64,000 nt of DNA from SAR202 cluster bacterium Io17-Chloro-G4 (GCA_002816455.1 MUCR01000019.1:1-64000), one strand, 5' to 3'; counted from the stretch's first letter, positions 52,500 to 61,540 are shown. Made by a program: numbers and translations. Notes: a model not told the origin generated them from the letters alone.

Positions 52500-53456
52500 C
52501 TATCCGGAAATCAGCTCCCTCAATGATTCTTCGAGCTCCTCCAAAGTGGCGAACGCCTCGAACTTGCTGTGCATCAAACCGTCTTTGTTGATAATGAAAG
52601 TCCAAGGCTCCGTGGGCAGGTTCCATTCGGTCACCGAGGCGACAAAGCCACCGGATGGGCGGCTACCTTCGATTAAATGAGGGTCGGCGAACACCTCTAC
52701 GTGTATGAAGTTGGCATCATCGGAGTAGAGCTCTTTCAGTTGTGAAATAATCTCGACTTGCGGTCCGCACGCAGCCGAAACACAGAATGCAGGTGTGGCA
52801 AAGACCACAACCAGCGGTTCGTCTTCCGCCAAGGCTTCGTCAATCGACAGCCGGTACAAGTCCGGGTCCGGGACTGCCGAGCTGGTAATGGTGGATAGGT
52901 CTTCCACATCCTCCCCTTTTAAGGTCACGCTGGCTGGAACGGGATTACCGATTCCGGGAGTGTTGGATTGGGCCCGGACAGCAAAGTTGGCAATGGCCGT
53001 AACCGGAGCGCCGTCGGGGCCTGTTGTTCTCACGCGGAGGGCCCAACATTCGGCGGATTGCACCGTGCATTCGCCGACCTGATTGAAGTTCAGCGTGGCT
53101 GCAAACACTCCCTGTTGGCCCACCGGCCACTGTATGAATCGGGCATTAGCCTCATCTTGCACAGTGCCTTGGGTCTGGCTGCTTGGTATGAAAATAGCTT
53201 CCACCGCGGCTTCCTCGGCGCGCAGCGGCATACCTTTACGGTCGAGCAGTCCAAATACCACCCGGTTTTCTCCCAACGATAAGTCCGTGGTCACGATTAG
53301 CGCACTGAATTCCGGTCCGGCGGGAAGGGGTGTGCTTGTCGGAGAAGAAGAGCAGGCTAGGGCCACCGCCAACACCAGCATTGCCACAATGGGCCAAAGC
53401 CGCCGCGCCCTAATTAGGACCGTCGTAACTGCTGCTGTGCTCATGAGTTTTCGCAT
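52500..53456 (-). CDS. Thioredoxin-like lipoprotein
   Basis: 318 residues. Lipobox LAVALAC followed by a Ser/Thr/Pro linker. Residues about 45-180 form an unrecognised beta domain. Residues about 195-318 are thioredoxin-like: PLVVVFATPAFCVSAACGPQVEI, with the two Cys spaced as CVSAAC (three residues apart, not the usual CxxC), then FIHVEVFADPHL and TEPWTFIINKDGLMHSKFE. Likely an extracytoplasmic disulfide or metallochaperone-like protein. Converges with the small lipoprotein gene, 9 bases apart. Confidence 0.75.
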   Translation of the reverse strand: MRKLMSTAAVTTVLIRARRLWPIVAMLVLAVALACSSSPTSTPLPAGPEFSALIVTTDLSLGENRVVFGLLDRKGMPLRAEEAAVEAIFIPSSQTQGTVQDEANARFIQWPVGQQGVFAATLNFNQVGECTVQSAECWALRVRTTGPDGAPVTAIANFAVRAQSNTPGIGNPVPASVTLKGEDVEDLSTITSSAVPDPDLYRLSIDEALAEDEPLVVVFATPAFCVSAACGPQVEIISQLKELYSDDANFIHVEVFADPHLIEGSRPSGGFVASVTEWNLPTEPWTFIINKDGLMHSKFEAFATLEELEESLRELISG

Positions 53457-53507
53457 GGACTTTGATACTCCGGTTTATCTGGTTCTGAATGGGTTACGCT
53501 GCCTAGT

Positions 53508-54302
53508 CTAATAGTGGATGCCCCGGCCAGCCCCTCCCTCCACGGCGATGGTCTGCCCCGTGATGGCGCTGGCTCTAACGGACACCAGGAATAACACCAA
53601 ATCGGCGATGTCTTCCGGCTCCACCATCCGTCCGATGGGAATTCCAGCCACGGCCCGCCGCTCGGCTTCTTCAATGGTCACGCTGGCGTCCTTGGCCTGC
53701 CTCTGCAAAATCATATCCTGCCGGGGTGTTCTGGTTGTGCCTGGGTGGATGCAATTAACCAATATCCCGTCTTTGGCCACTTGGTCCGACAGGTTCTTGG
53801 CGATGTTGGACACGGCGGAATTGGTGACGCCGTTGCTGTTGGTGATGGCGTTAACGTTTCTGGCGGCAATGCCACCTATGTTGATAATCCGGCCACCGCC
53901 ACGGTTGATCATGTGGGGAATCGCTTCCCGGGAGCAGCGGACGTAACCCATCACTTTTACGTTGATGTGGTTTAGCCAGTCCTCGTCGGCCAGTTCCATA
54001 AAGGGAGCCGCTACCGAGTTAACAGCATTGTTGATTAAGATGTCCACGCCGCCCAATTCGGCCACGGTGGATGAAATCAGGTTCTTAATGTCGTCCGCAT
54101 TGCCCATGTCGGCGCGAACGGCCAATACTTTCCTGCCGGTTTGAGCGCGAATCTTGGTCGCCGCATGCTCCAATTCTTCCATCCCCCGGGCGCATATAGC
54201 GACGTCAGAGCCCTCACGGGCCAAAGCCAGGGCTGTGGTCCGGCCAATGCCTTTACTGCCGCCGGTGACTATTGAAATCTTGCCGCTCAGACCCAATTCC
54301 AT
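53508..54302 (-). CDS. Divergent SDR-fold protein lacking the catalytic Tyr/Lys
   Basis: 264 residues. The cofactor loop TGGSKGIG and the NNA motif (LINNAVNS) are intact, and the C-terminal AITGQTIAVEGGAG is normal. The active-site segment reads IGGIAARNVNAITNSNGVTNSAVSN, where the expected YxxxK aligns with NGVTN, so both Tyr and Lys are replaced by Asn. It may catalyse by another arrangement or be a non-catalytic binder. A subset of bacterial SDRs shares this type of substitution. Confidence 0.85.
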   Translation of the reverse strand: MELGLSGKISIVTGGSKGIGRTTALALAREGSDVAICARGMEELEHAATKIRAQTGRKVLAVRADMGNADDIKNLISSTVAELGGVDILINNAVNSVAAPFMELADEDWLNHINVKVMGYVRCSREAIPHMINRGGGRIINIGGIAARNVNAITNSNGVTNSAVSNIAKNLSDQVAKDGILVNCIHPGTTRTPRQDMILQRQAKDASVTIEEAERRAVAGIPIGRMVEPEDIADLVLFLVSVRASAITGQTIAVEGGAGRGIHY

Positions 54303-54351
54303 GCTGATATGCTCCTGCGGTTCTTGTCCCGCTTAACGCTAGTTAGCGCTG

Positions 54352-55689
54352 TTAAGGTTTGGTCCCCACCGCACAATGAAAAGGCAAGGCGATAAAAAAA
54401 GTTCCCTCAGCCTGAGCCCGCGTCACCGCCGACCGCCACTCTTCAGCTTCTTCTGGGTTGAGGCTGGGGAGTATGCCCGTCTGCAACATTTGCAAACGAG
54501 GACCGCCGTCAAACGACCCAACGTAGGGGAACATCTTGATATTGGAGAGCCCTAAACGGTTGAAACGCCGGTAGAGGTCCGAATCGTCGCATCCCTCTGG
54601 ATGGCCTCTGTCCGTCACCCAAGGGGGAGACTCGATCTTGGTTTTTAGCGCCTCCCCCAGGGGCAGGTTAATCCATCTATGCATGTCGTGGGCGTGGCCC
54701 AGAACCGCCACCCGGCCTCCGGGCTTGGTGACCCGGACCATTTCAGCGAGCAGCTTTTCCGCATTCAGGCGTTGGATCACGGTGCTGGAAATGGCCAAGT
54801 CAAAACTGGCGTCAGGAAAGGGCAATGCTTCGCCGCTGCCCTCTTTGAATTCCACTAAGTCTCCCATACCCTCTTTGGCCACCAGCGCCGCCGCCTCTTT
54901 GAGGAAATAGGGATTGACGTCCACGCCCACGATCTTGTTGCGTCCTTCCGTCCGCTGGGCCATCCAGCGGTCAAGCACCCCTGTGCCGCAACCCACTTCC
55001 AGAATCGACTCGCCGGGCCGCAACTCGGCTTCTTCCAAGAGGCTGCGCAGACCGCCCAAGTAGCCGGGCGTTCGTCCTCGGCCCTCCAAGCTGCCGACCA
55101 TACCCAGCTCAGCGCCGCCCAAGGCGATGACGCAATAGCTACCGGTGAGTCTGGCCATGACGGGCTCCCACTGGGAGGGAGCGGCGCTCAGCGGAAAGAG
55201 AACCAAGGGAGGGCCGGTACCCCGAATTTGGTAGCTGATTCCTGCTACCTCCCCACAGCCTTCGTCTAATTCCACGGTTGGAGTTTGATGCAACCGGCCC
55301 ATTTGGTCCAAGAATTCAATCAGTCCGGAGGCGATGTCCTCCGGGCGCTCGGCGGCCACATCGGCGTATGTGTTGGGGCTGGGATACCCGGATAGAGTGA
55401 TGCTCTTAAGATCTCTAATCCCAGATATAGTCTGTCCCACCGTTTCGGCGTCTCCGCCGCTATCGCCTAAAAACACTAAAAGCCCGGAAGCCACTGAACT
55501 TACAACCGCCGGGTCGAAACCCAACGGGCATACCAGAGCTAAGGACGAAATAAATTCGGGAAAAGTCTCCGCCAGCCCTGTCCAATCCGGAGCGTTCCTG
55601 GCGCCAAAGTGGGCTTTGGATATACCCAAGTGGAGTAGAAGCTGAGAAACACGTTCTTCTGTTGAGGGTTCTGCTTTAAAGATTGTCAT
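54352..55689 (-). CDS. Alpha/beta-hydrolase-like / SAM methyltransferase fusion protein
   Basis: 445 residues. Residues about 1-215 contain alpha/beta hydrolase-like elements (SYQIRGTGPPLVLFPLSAAPSQWEPVMARLTG) but end before a complete triad could be placed. From about 220 a class I methyltransferase begins: ILEVGCGTGVLDRWMAQ (motif I), VGVDVNPYF, GEALPFPDASFDLAISSTVIQRL and KPGGRVAVLGH. The methyltransferase half looks complete; substrate unknown. The MmgE/PrpD gene ends 13 bases upstream on the same strand. Confidence 0.8.
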   Translation of the reverse strand: MTIFKAEPSTEERVSQLLLHLGISKAHFGARNAPDWTGLAETFPEFISSLALVCPLGFDPAVVSSVASGLLVFLGDSGGDAETVGQTISGIRDLKSITLSGYPSPNTYADVAAERPEDIASGLIEFLDQMGRLHQTPTVELDEGCGEVAGISYQIRGTGPPLVLFPLSAAPSQWEPVMARLTGSYCVIALGGAELGMVGSLEGRGRTPGYLGGLRSLLEEAELRPGESILEVGCGTGVLDRWMAQRTEGRNKIVGVDVNPYFLKEAAALVAKEGMGDLVEFKEGSGEALPFPDASFDLAISSTVIQRLNAEKLLAEMVRVTKPGGRVAVLGHAHDMHRWINLPLGEALKTKIESPPWVTDRGHPEGCDDSDLYRRFNRLGLSNIKMFPYVGSFDGGPRLQMLQTGILPSLNPEEAEEWRSAVTRAQAEGTFFIALPFHCAVGTKP

Positions 55690-55702
55690 AACCGTAAGCG
55701 AC

Positions 55703-57106
55703 CTAGGGGCCTACGCAAGCTTTTATCAACGTTTTAGCGGTCGGCTGGGATTCCAAGCCAGCAACCCCATCTACGATGGATTCCAGCCGGCCCACAGGCC
55801 AGTTCAGGCCGCCGAACAAGTCTCGGATGCGCTCGGTTTCGGTGGCCATGTCCCACTTCAGTTCGTCTCCACCGAATTCTCCTTGATGCTGGGCGCCGTC
55901 TCGCATTACCACGGTAATTCGCGGGGCGAAGGAACCCCGGTCCTTTTCGCCCACCACCTTGACCCTCTGCATCAAGTCGGCAACCTGCTGGTCTTCGGGA
56001 GACGTAGGGTCGCCGGGGTCTATCCGGTCCCTCAATGGTGGGTAGCCGCCGTGGACACAGGTGTAGGCGGTGAAATAATGGGTGCTGCCAACGCCGGGCG
56101 CTCCCCTCTGAGGGTTGGGGAAAGCCGGCGAAGGATAGAGGGTTTCCAGCCAGTTCATGTCCACCGTGATGCTTTCGATCTCAGCGGTCGGCATGTCGTG
56201 GGAGGCTCGTAACTGGGTCATGAGCTCGATGACCGGGCAATTGTAACCAGCTGTCGGATATATCTTGGGCGTAACGTGCATGAGTTCCCAGCGCTCTCCC
56301 AATTCCGACACCACGTTATCAAAGTTAGTCTGTAGCGGGCCGCCGAATGAGTAAGTCAGCTCGCCCTTGTTATTCCCGGTAAAGGCGTTGTAAAAGCCGG
56401 CTTCGCCCTCCAATGCCATCTCCGACCCGCGCAGGTTTTCCTTGGCCAGCAGGGCTGCCATGATGCCGTTGCGGGTGGCGTTGGGCTCGTGGTACATCAT
56501 CTCCCGGCCACCGCCCCTGGGACCCTCGGTAGTGCCGCCGGTGAAGGTACAAGCGAGAGCCAGGGCAGTCACCATCTGGTCTTCGTCCAGGCCGGTCAGC
56601 ATCCCGGTGGCCACGGCCGCGCCCAATGTCCCGTAAACCGGGCTGGAGCGGAAGCCTCTCGCTTGGGTGGTGGGAATAAAATCTCCGGCTATCCGGGCCT
56701 CGACCTCATAGGCTGCGGCCAAGGCCGTGATTAGTTGCCGGCCATCCGCGCCGCCCAATTCGGCTGCCGCCAAGGCAGCCGGAATCACGCAAGGGCCGGG
56801 GTGAATCAACATCCGGTAGGAATCGGTCTGATTGGTGGCGTGCATGAGCTTGCTGTTGGCGAAGGCTGCGCCCGAGCGGGTCACCTTCGCGCCGTCCACC
56901 AAAATCGTCGCCCCGTCGGCCTTGGCCTCCTCTTCCTTGACCAATGCGATGGCCGCCTTTCCGTGACTGGTGTTGGCCCCTACGATGGAAATAATCAAGG
57001 CATGGAGCAATGACGCCTTAATCTTGTCCACCACGGCAGGCGGCAAGTCACCATAAACCAGAGGGCAAATGTACTTGGCAAAAGTTCTAGTTAGAGAATC
57101 GGCCAC
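55703..57106 (-). CDS. MmgE/PrpD family protein
   Basis: 467 residues, the full family length. LMHATNQTDSYRMLIHPGPCVIPAALAAAE is the characteristic region with the His-Pro turn; RGFRSSPVYGTLGAAVATGMLTGLD and YNCPVIELMTQL are also conserved. PrpD acts as 2-methylcitrate dehydratase, cis-aconitate decarboxylase shares the fold, and many environmental homologues have unknown substrates. Start is GTG with GGAG seven bases upstream. No prpB/prpC is near, so a methylcitrate role is not supported. Confidence 0.9.
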   Translation of the reverse strand: MADSLTRTFAKYICPLVYGDLPPAVVDKIKASLLHALIISIVGANTSHGKAAIALVKEEEAKADGATILVDGAKVTRSGAAFANSKLMHATNQTDSYRMLIHPGPCVIPAALAAAELGGADGRQLITALAAAYEVEARIAGDFIPTTQARGFRSSPVYGTLGAAVATGMLTGLDEDQMVTALALACTFTGGTTEGPRGGGREMMYHEPNATRNGIMAALLAKENLRGSEMALEGEAGFYNAFTGNNKGELTYSFGGPLQTNFDNVVSELGERWELMHVTPKIYPTAGYNCPVIELMTQLRASHDMPTAEIESITVDMNWLETLYPSPAFPNPQRGAPGVGSTHYFTAYTCVHGGYPPLRDRIDPGDPTSPEDQQVADLMQRVKVVGEKDRGSFAPRITVVMRDGAQHQGEFGGDELKWDMATETERIRDLFGGLNWPVGRLESIVDGVAGLESQPTAKTLIKACVGP

Positions 57107-57358
57107 GTTCGTACTCCAGATGGGGCTCGGGCATCAGAGACCATGGAAACCCACTGGTGGGAGAGTTTTCCATCTTGGTTTTGCCGGATATTGCGGGAGC
57201 AATATTCCGGCGGTTGAGGCTGAGTCAGTCAGGGGAGATTGTATGCGTAAGGCGTGGCCGGGTCAATGTGGGGGGATGGCACGCGCTCGACGGCTTGCCG
57301 TTGTTTGGCTATGGCAGTCCATGCCGTTGACCGCCCCACCTCTTCTTGGCGCATACGT

Positions 57359-58069
57359 TTAGTGGAGCAATGCCCACCCGGGCAGGTAACCGTTTGCTTT
57401 CCTGACCTCAGATTCCAGATGCTGGCAGTCAGGTTCTAGCCGGCTGAAAAGCTTCCAAAATTCAGGTGCGTGGTTTGGCTCCTTTATATGGCAGAGTTCG
57501 TGCAAGAACACGTGCCGAACAAGCCGCTTTGGGAGGAACAGAAGGCTCCTATTTAGGCTTATGTTCCCAGTCTGGGAGCAGCTGGCCCACCGTGTGGCCT
57601 GTCCTCTAACAGTAGAATTCCGAAATGAAATGCCAACTTCACGGCTGACTTCTTTAATCCATGGAATCAGATGCGCTTGGGCCTTCTGGTGGAGCCACTT
57701 AGTTAACACCGAAGAAACTCCTTTAATATCGTTGGCGTCGCCTTCTACCAATAGTTGGTTTGGAGAATTTTCTTTGACCGACGATTTAGCACTCGAAGGA
57801 GAAAGTGGTTGGTAATCGATTTTCCAGAGATCGCCAATTGAGATTAGGTTGATGTAATCAGGAGCGACTATGGGAGGAGATTCCTCTATTTCTCGTAATT
57901 CTTTCTCGATCCATTCTCGGTTGGCTTGGATTATTTCTGGCAGCCTCCGTTTACCGAACCGCGTGGGAATAACAACCTCTAGACCGTTCACTCCCACTCT
58001 TAGAATGACTCGTTTGGCTCGGCGGCTTTCCCGCAGCGTGTAGTCGATCTTGCTTTCCCGCATCTTCAT
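57359..58069 (-). CDS. YgjP/DUF45-like zinc metallopeptidase
   Basis: 236 residues. The zinc motif is HELCHIKEPNHAPEFW (HExxH-type plus a downstream His). The N-terminal IDYTLRESRRAKRVILRVGVNGLEVVIP and RATRWASCSQTGNISLNRSL are standard for the YgjP/DUF45 group. No signal peptide; intracellular, function not settled. Its start codon lies only 18 bases from a divergent gene's start, leaving almost no room for separate leaders. Confidence 0.9.
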   Translation of the reverse strand: MKMRESKIDYTLRESRRAKRVILRVGVNGLEVVIPTRFGKRRLPEIIQANREWIEKELREIEESPPIVAPDYINLISIGDLWKIDYQPLSPSSAKSSVKENSPNQLLVEGDANDIKGVSSVLTKWLHQKAQAHLIPWIKEVSREVGISFRNSTVRGQATRWASCSQTGNISLNRSLLFLPKRLVRHVFLHELCHIKEPNHAPEFWKLFSRLEPDCQHLESEVRKANGYLPGWALLH

Positions 58070-58074
58070 CTCGT

Positions 58075-58088
58075 TATACTAATCGGTA
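58075..58088 (+). promoter_or_regulatory. Candidate -10 of a leaderless transcript
   Basis: TATACT ends seven bases before the ATG of the beta-helix lipoprotein, so transcription would begin at or next to the start codon. The reverse strand reads TTAGTATAAC, a possible -10 for the divergent metallopeptidase. A -35 is not clear. Confidence 0.4.
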
Positions 58089-59272
58089 TGTCCGCGCGAA
58101 TAGTGATTAAGGCCCCAGTAGTTGCGGTTATTATCTTTGCCGCCCTCGCCTGCGGCACATCGGCGACCGCATCCCCGTTGTTTGACACCGTGGCGCCCAC
58201 GGCAACGGCGGAGCCGACGGAGACTCCGGTTACGCCTAATACCGTCACTCCAACACCCATCGTATACTCCATAGCGCCCAGGGATACGCCCCGTCCACGG
58301 CCTGACCGGACAGTAAACCCAGTCATTGTAATCCCAACGTCCACGCCCACTCGAGTTCCTCCCCCAACGCCAGCGCCAACACCTACTCCTACCGCCACAC
58401 CAACACCTACACCCACGCCCACACCTACTCCGGCACCGCCGCCCACTCAAACCCCTACTGTGCAGGAGCTGACCCTCACTCCGACGGCTCCACCAATTGC
58501 GACGCCCACACCTGCACCCACGCCAAATCTCAAACCGGTGATAAATGTCACGGATTCAATAATCACCGGTAACACAACGTGGAATTCATCGTATCAATAT
58601 GCTGTTGCCGAAGACCTGCAGATTGCGGTCGGGAGCTCTCTAACTATACTGCCGGGGGCCACGGTGATTTTTACTGACTCCACAATGTTCGTGTTCGGCA
58701 CACTTAATGCGGTAGGCACCGCCGATGAACCCATTGTCTTCACATCCGAGACAAGGTGGCAGGGGATCAGGATTCTAAATCCCTTTGACAATTCGGTGAT
58801 TGTGAACGGGATTATCGAGAAGGTAAACGGCACCGCACTGGATATAAATAGGGGTTTACTCAACTTAAGCGATAGTATTGTTCGCTCATCGACACAGGGT
58901 ATCCGGGTGAGAAGCAATGGCGCGACCATCGTCTACAACGAGATTTATTCCAACGACATCGGGGTATTAGGCGGAGGGGAGATGTCGTTTAATCTCTCGG
59001 GCAACACGATCCGAGACAACGTTGTGGGCATTTCGATCGATGGTCCATTGGGCACACTAACGTTCAGCGGCAATAACATTGTGCACAACGTGGGTGCGAA
59101 CTTAGAAGTTACAGGCGTGGGTGATTCGATTGTAGACGCCTTTAGCAACTGGTGGGGTACAGCCGATGCCGTGCTAGTTGAAGGAACGATTCGCCACCAA
59201 TTCGACTATGCTTCTCTGCCATTGGTGGTGTACGAACCGGTGGCTACAGCTCCGATATTAGATGTCCGTTAG
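58088..59272 (+). CDS. Lipoprotein with Pro/Thr-rich linker and parallel beta-helix
   Basis: 394 residues. Signal ends in lipobox FAALAC. Residues about 35-150 are a Thr/Pro-rich linker (TPTPTPTPTPAPPPTQ), probably spanning or projecting from the envelope. The C-terminal 240 residues form a right-handed beta-helix: LTILPGATVIFTDSTMFVFGTLNAVGTADEPIVFTSE, then repeated NxIxxNxxG turns (GNTIRDNVVGISI, GNNIVHNVGANL). Such domains often bind or degrade polysaccharide, but no catalytic residues were identified. The minus-strand GVGVGV ORF here is only its shadow. Confidence 0.82.
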   Translation: MSARIVIKAPVVAVIIFAALACGTSATASPLFDTVAPTATAEPTETPVTPNTVTPTPIVYSIAPRDTPRPRPDRTVNPVIVIPTSTPTRVPPPTPAPTPTPTATPTPTPTPTPTPAPPPTQTPTVQELTLTPTAPPIATPTPAPTPNLKPVINVTDSIITGNTTWNSSYQYAVAEDLQIAVGSSLTILPGATVIFTDSTMFVFGTLNAVGTADEPIVFTSETRWQGIRILNPFDNSVIVNGIIEKVNGTALDINRGLLNLSDSIVRSSTQGIRVRSNGATIVYNEIYSNDIGVLGGGEMSFNLSGNTIRDNVVGISIDGPLGTLTFSGNNIVHNVGANLEVTGVGDSIVDAFSNWWGTADAVLVEGTIRHQFDYASLPLVVYEPVATAPILDVR

Positions 59273-59376
59273 CTGATTCCGCAGCCACCGCAACCTGATG
59301 CGGTTCCATAATGCAGTTCGATGACCGTTAGCCCTTCAAAAACCCCTTTTCGCTATAGTCAATTCCGTAACTAGAC

Positions 59377-60552
59377 TCAGCCACCTTCCTCCGCCAAACG
59401 CTTGATCCCTTGGACCGTCAGGTTCATGTTGGCGCGGTGCTGTTCCTGGCGGCTGGCCAGTATTTGGGCCGCTTTGTCGGGGTTTTCCACCATGGCGGTG
59501 CCTGTGGCGGACAACCTTGGCCCGATGACCAGGCTCTGGCGCAGCCGGGTGCCTCCGGGGATTTTTTCCAAGTCAAACCGCCACTGGGCGCTGGGGTCCT
59601 CCCTGTCGTTTACGTTCCAAGCAAATGCTTTGGGCGGGTCGCAAGCAACGACCCACGAAGTTGTCTGCCATTTCCGGTCCACGTCGGTCCGTTCGTTCCT
59701 GCCAATGAATGATGCGCCTACTTTCGGACCACCGGAGGGGCCGTCGGCGTCTATCCATTCTGCGCCTTGGAACTCCTTGCTGAATTGAGCTCCGATGTTG
59801 ATATCGCTGACCAGTTCCCACACACGCTCAGGCGAAGCCGAAATGTCCACCTCGACTGCCACGCCGGGCAATCCGTCAAGAAGGGAACTTCCATGATCCG
59901 AGTCGGCGGCCATTCGTTGTTTGGTGAACCCCCACCGGTCGAACCACATAATTTCCGAGGCGGGCCTCCGGGAAGCGGGCTTAAAATCCGTGCCGATAGT
60001 CCAAGCCACCGGGAGCAGCACGATTTGGGTCACGCCATCGGGAATACCCAGCAGCTCGGCGAACTCTTTGGATTTACTAAGGTGAATGGTGGTCCAAGCG
60101 GAACCCAGCCCTCGGGCGCGTAGGGCAAGACAGAAGCTCCAAGCCGATTGGATGACGGAGTCGAAAAGACCCGGCCGGCCGCTACCGTCATGGGATCCCA
60201 ATACCGTGACCAAGACAATTGCGGGAACTCGTTCCAGGTTTGCGGCTAAATGGGCCGCCGATTCCACTACGGCTTCTTTGGGGTGGCCGGAGCCTCGGCG
60301 ATCCTCGGCCCTTTTAATTGTCTCGCTACCGCCGGCAGCCCGGTAGAGCTCTGCTATCTTTGCCTTGGTCTCCGGGTCTTTAACGACAATCCAGCGTCGG
60401 CTGGTAATGTCTCCTCCAGACGGCGCCTGTTCCGCCAGCTCGATACAGCGGCGCAACAGTTCATCGGGAACGTCCCGGTCAAAGTCCAGCCGGCGGCGGA
60501 CCGCCCGCGTCGTGCTCAATAGTTCGTCGGTTTGGTTAAGGTCAAAGGCCAT
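59377..60552 (-). CDS. Nitroreductase - SRPBCC fusion protein
   Basis: 391 residues from ATG MAFDLNQTDELL, with GAGGTG upstream. Residues about 1-215 are nitroreductase-like (FMN): LLSTTRAVRRRLDF, AEQAPSGGDITSRRWIVVKD, SVIQSAWSFCLALRARGLGSAWTT. From about 235 a START/polyketide-cyclase-like SRPBCC domain follows: PGVAVEVDISASPERVWELVSDIN, RKWQTTSWVVACDPPKAFAWNV and RFDLEKIPGGTRL. The second domain would bind a hydrophobic ligand, perhaps the substrate of the first. I do not know this fusion as a common architecture. Confidence 0.85.
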   Translation of the reverse strand: MAFDLNQTDELLSTTRAVRRRLDFDRDVPDELLRRCIELAEQAPSGGDITSRRWIVVKDPETKAKIAELYRAAGGSETIKRAEDRRGSGHPKEAVVESAAHLAANLERVPAIVLVTVLGSHDGSGRPGLFDSVIQSAWSFCLALRARGLGSAWTTIHLSKSKEFAELLGIPDGVTQIVLLPVAWTIGTDFKPASRRPASEIMWFDRWGFTKQRMAADSDHGSSLLDGLPGVAVEVDISASPERVWELVSDINIGAQFSKEFQGAEWIDADGPSGGPKVGASFIGRNERTDVDRKWQTTSWVVACDPPKAFAWNVNDREDPSAQWRFDLEKIPGGTRLRQSLVIGPRLSATGTAMVENPDKAAQILASRQEQHRANMNLTVQGIKRLAEEGG

Positions 60553-60728
60553 GGAGCACCTCATTGTTGGTTGAATGGGGCATAAGTGGACAACAGCTCT
60601 GGAAGGGGCCGGATATAAGAGTTCCTTCCAACCCGCAAGTTCTCTAATGTAGCGTCAGTCCTTTGTTGGACTTTGATGCGGGAGGAGGCAGAGAAGGTGT
60701 TAGGCGAGCGGATGTGCTGCCGAAATAG

Positions 60729-61130
60729 TTATTCCCTGAGAGCAGCGCCGACGGTGTGCCACTCAGCCCCTTCCTCGCCCGGCTCGGGGAGGATGACGCC
60801 TTCTTCCATGAAGTGGGACGCTGGAATTTCGCCGATTCTTCCGGAAATTTCCGACAATGGAACACCGGCCACTTCGCTGAACGTGGCCTTCAATCCGTCA
60901 AGGATCTGGTGTTTTACTTCGGCGGACCTACCTGCCCGGTTGATGCCGTCGATAAAATAGGGAGCGCCATCCTCTGAACCGGCCTTGGAGGCGTCAAAGA
61001 ACATCACGTGCACGAAGTGCCTGGGCGCCCCGGTTATCCCGCAGTGGACGTCCGTAAAGCCTTCGGCAATCTGAGCCTTGGCATCAGAGGGTATTGAGTT
61101 TTTGGGGATATGGCACTTGTAAAGCGGCAT
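60729..61130 (-). CDS. Tautomerase-superfamily protein (cis-CaaD-like group)
   Basis: 133 residues, a two-beta-alpha-beta chain. The catalytic Pro1 is in place (MPLYKCHIPKNSIPS), followed by QIAEGFTDVHCGITGAPRHFVHVMFFD, standard for the group. AGGAGG eight bases upstream supports the ATG. Members include 4-oxalocrotonate-type tautomerases and haloacrylate dehalogenases; specificity cannot be assigned. A second, Pro1-less relative is encoded 32 bases upstream. Confidence 0.88.
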   Translation of the reverse strand: MPLYKCHIPKNSIPSDAKAQIAEGFTDVHCGITGAPRHFVHVMFFDASKAGSEDGAPYFIDGINRAGRSAEVKHQILDGLKATFSEVAGVPLSEISGRIGEIPASHFMEEGVILPEPGEEGAEWHTVGAALRE

Positions 61131-61162
61131 GAGGTTTTCCTCCTTGACGGACTAATTATAGG

Positions 61163-61489
61163 CTAATTGGGGTGGTCAGTGGCGGCCACTACGACTTCGT
61201 CAACGGCGCACCCGGTCGTTCGCCTCCACATGTCCTCAATGTCTTTCAAGAGTTGGGTTCTTAATTGGGATTCACATCCAGGCGGTATGGTGCCCATAAC
61301 CAGAGAGGTCCTGGATGGTTCCCCGCCTTTGAATCCCGATCCCTCCGGCACCTCCGTGAAGGATACCCGCACAGATTCGGCAGGCTCTCCCAGCAGAGAC
61401 GTACAGACGGCGACCGGTCCGGTGGTCAAGCCAGGGCGAAGGTCGGCTGCGATGACCCCTTCTTGGACGATGCATTCAAAATCTATCAT
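61163..61489 (-). CDS. Tautomerase-like protein without Pro1
   Basis: 108 residues. AVCTSLLGEPAESVRVSFTEVPEGSGFKGGEPS strongly resembles the central strand-turn of tautomerases, but the chain begins MIDFECIV, with no proline after Met. GAGGAAATT supports the ATG. It may be a non-catalytic partner of the adjacent Pro1-containing tautomerase in a hetero-oligomer. Assignment rests on pattern only. Confidence 0.6.
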   Translation of the reverse strand: MIDFECIVQEGVIAADLRPGLTTGPVAVCTSLLGEPAESVRVSFTEVPEGSGFKGGEPSRTSLVMGTIPPGCESQLRTQLLKDIEDMWRRTTGCAVDEVVVAATDHPN

Positions 61490-61540
61490 AATTTCCTCAG
61501 TTCGGTCCCGGTCGAATTACCGAGGAAAGAATCCAGTCCC

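Noticed and set aside
58066-58450. Two minus-strand ORFs rich in GVGVGV and Cys/Arg
   Set aside because: They are reverse-strand readings of the Thr/Pro-repeat linker of the beta-helix lipoprotein.
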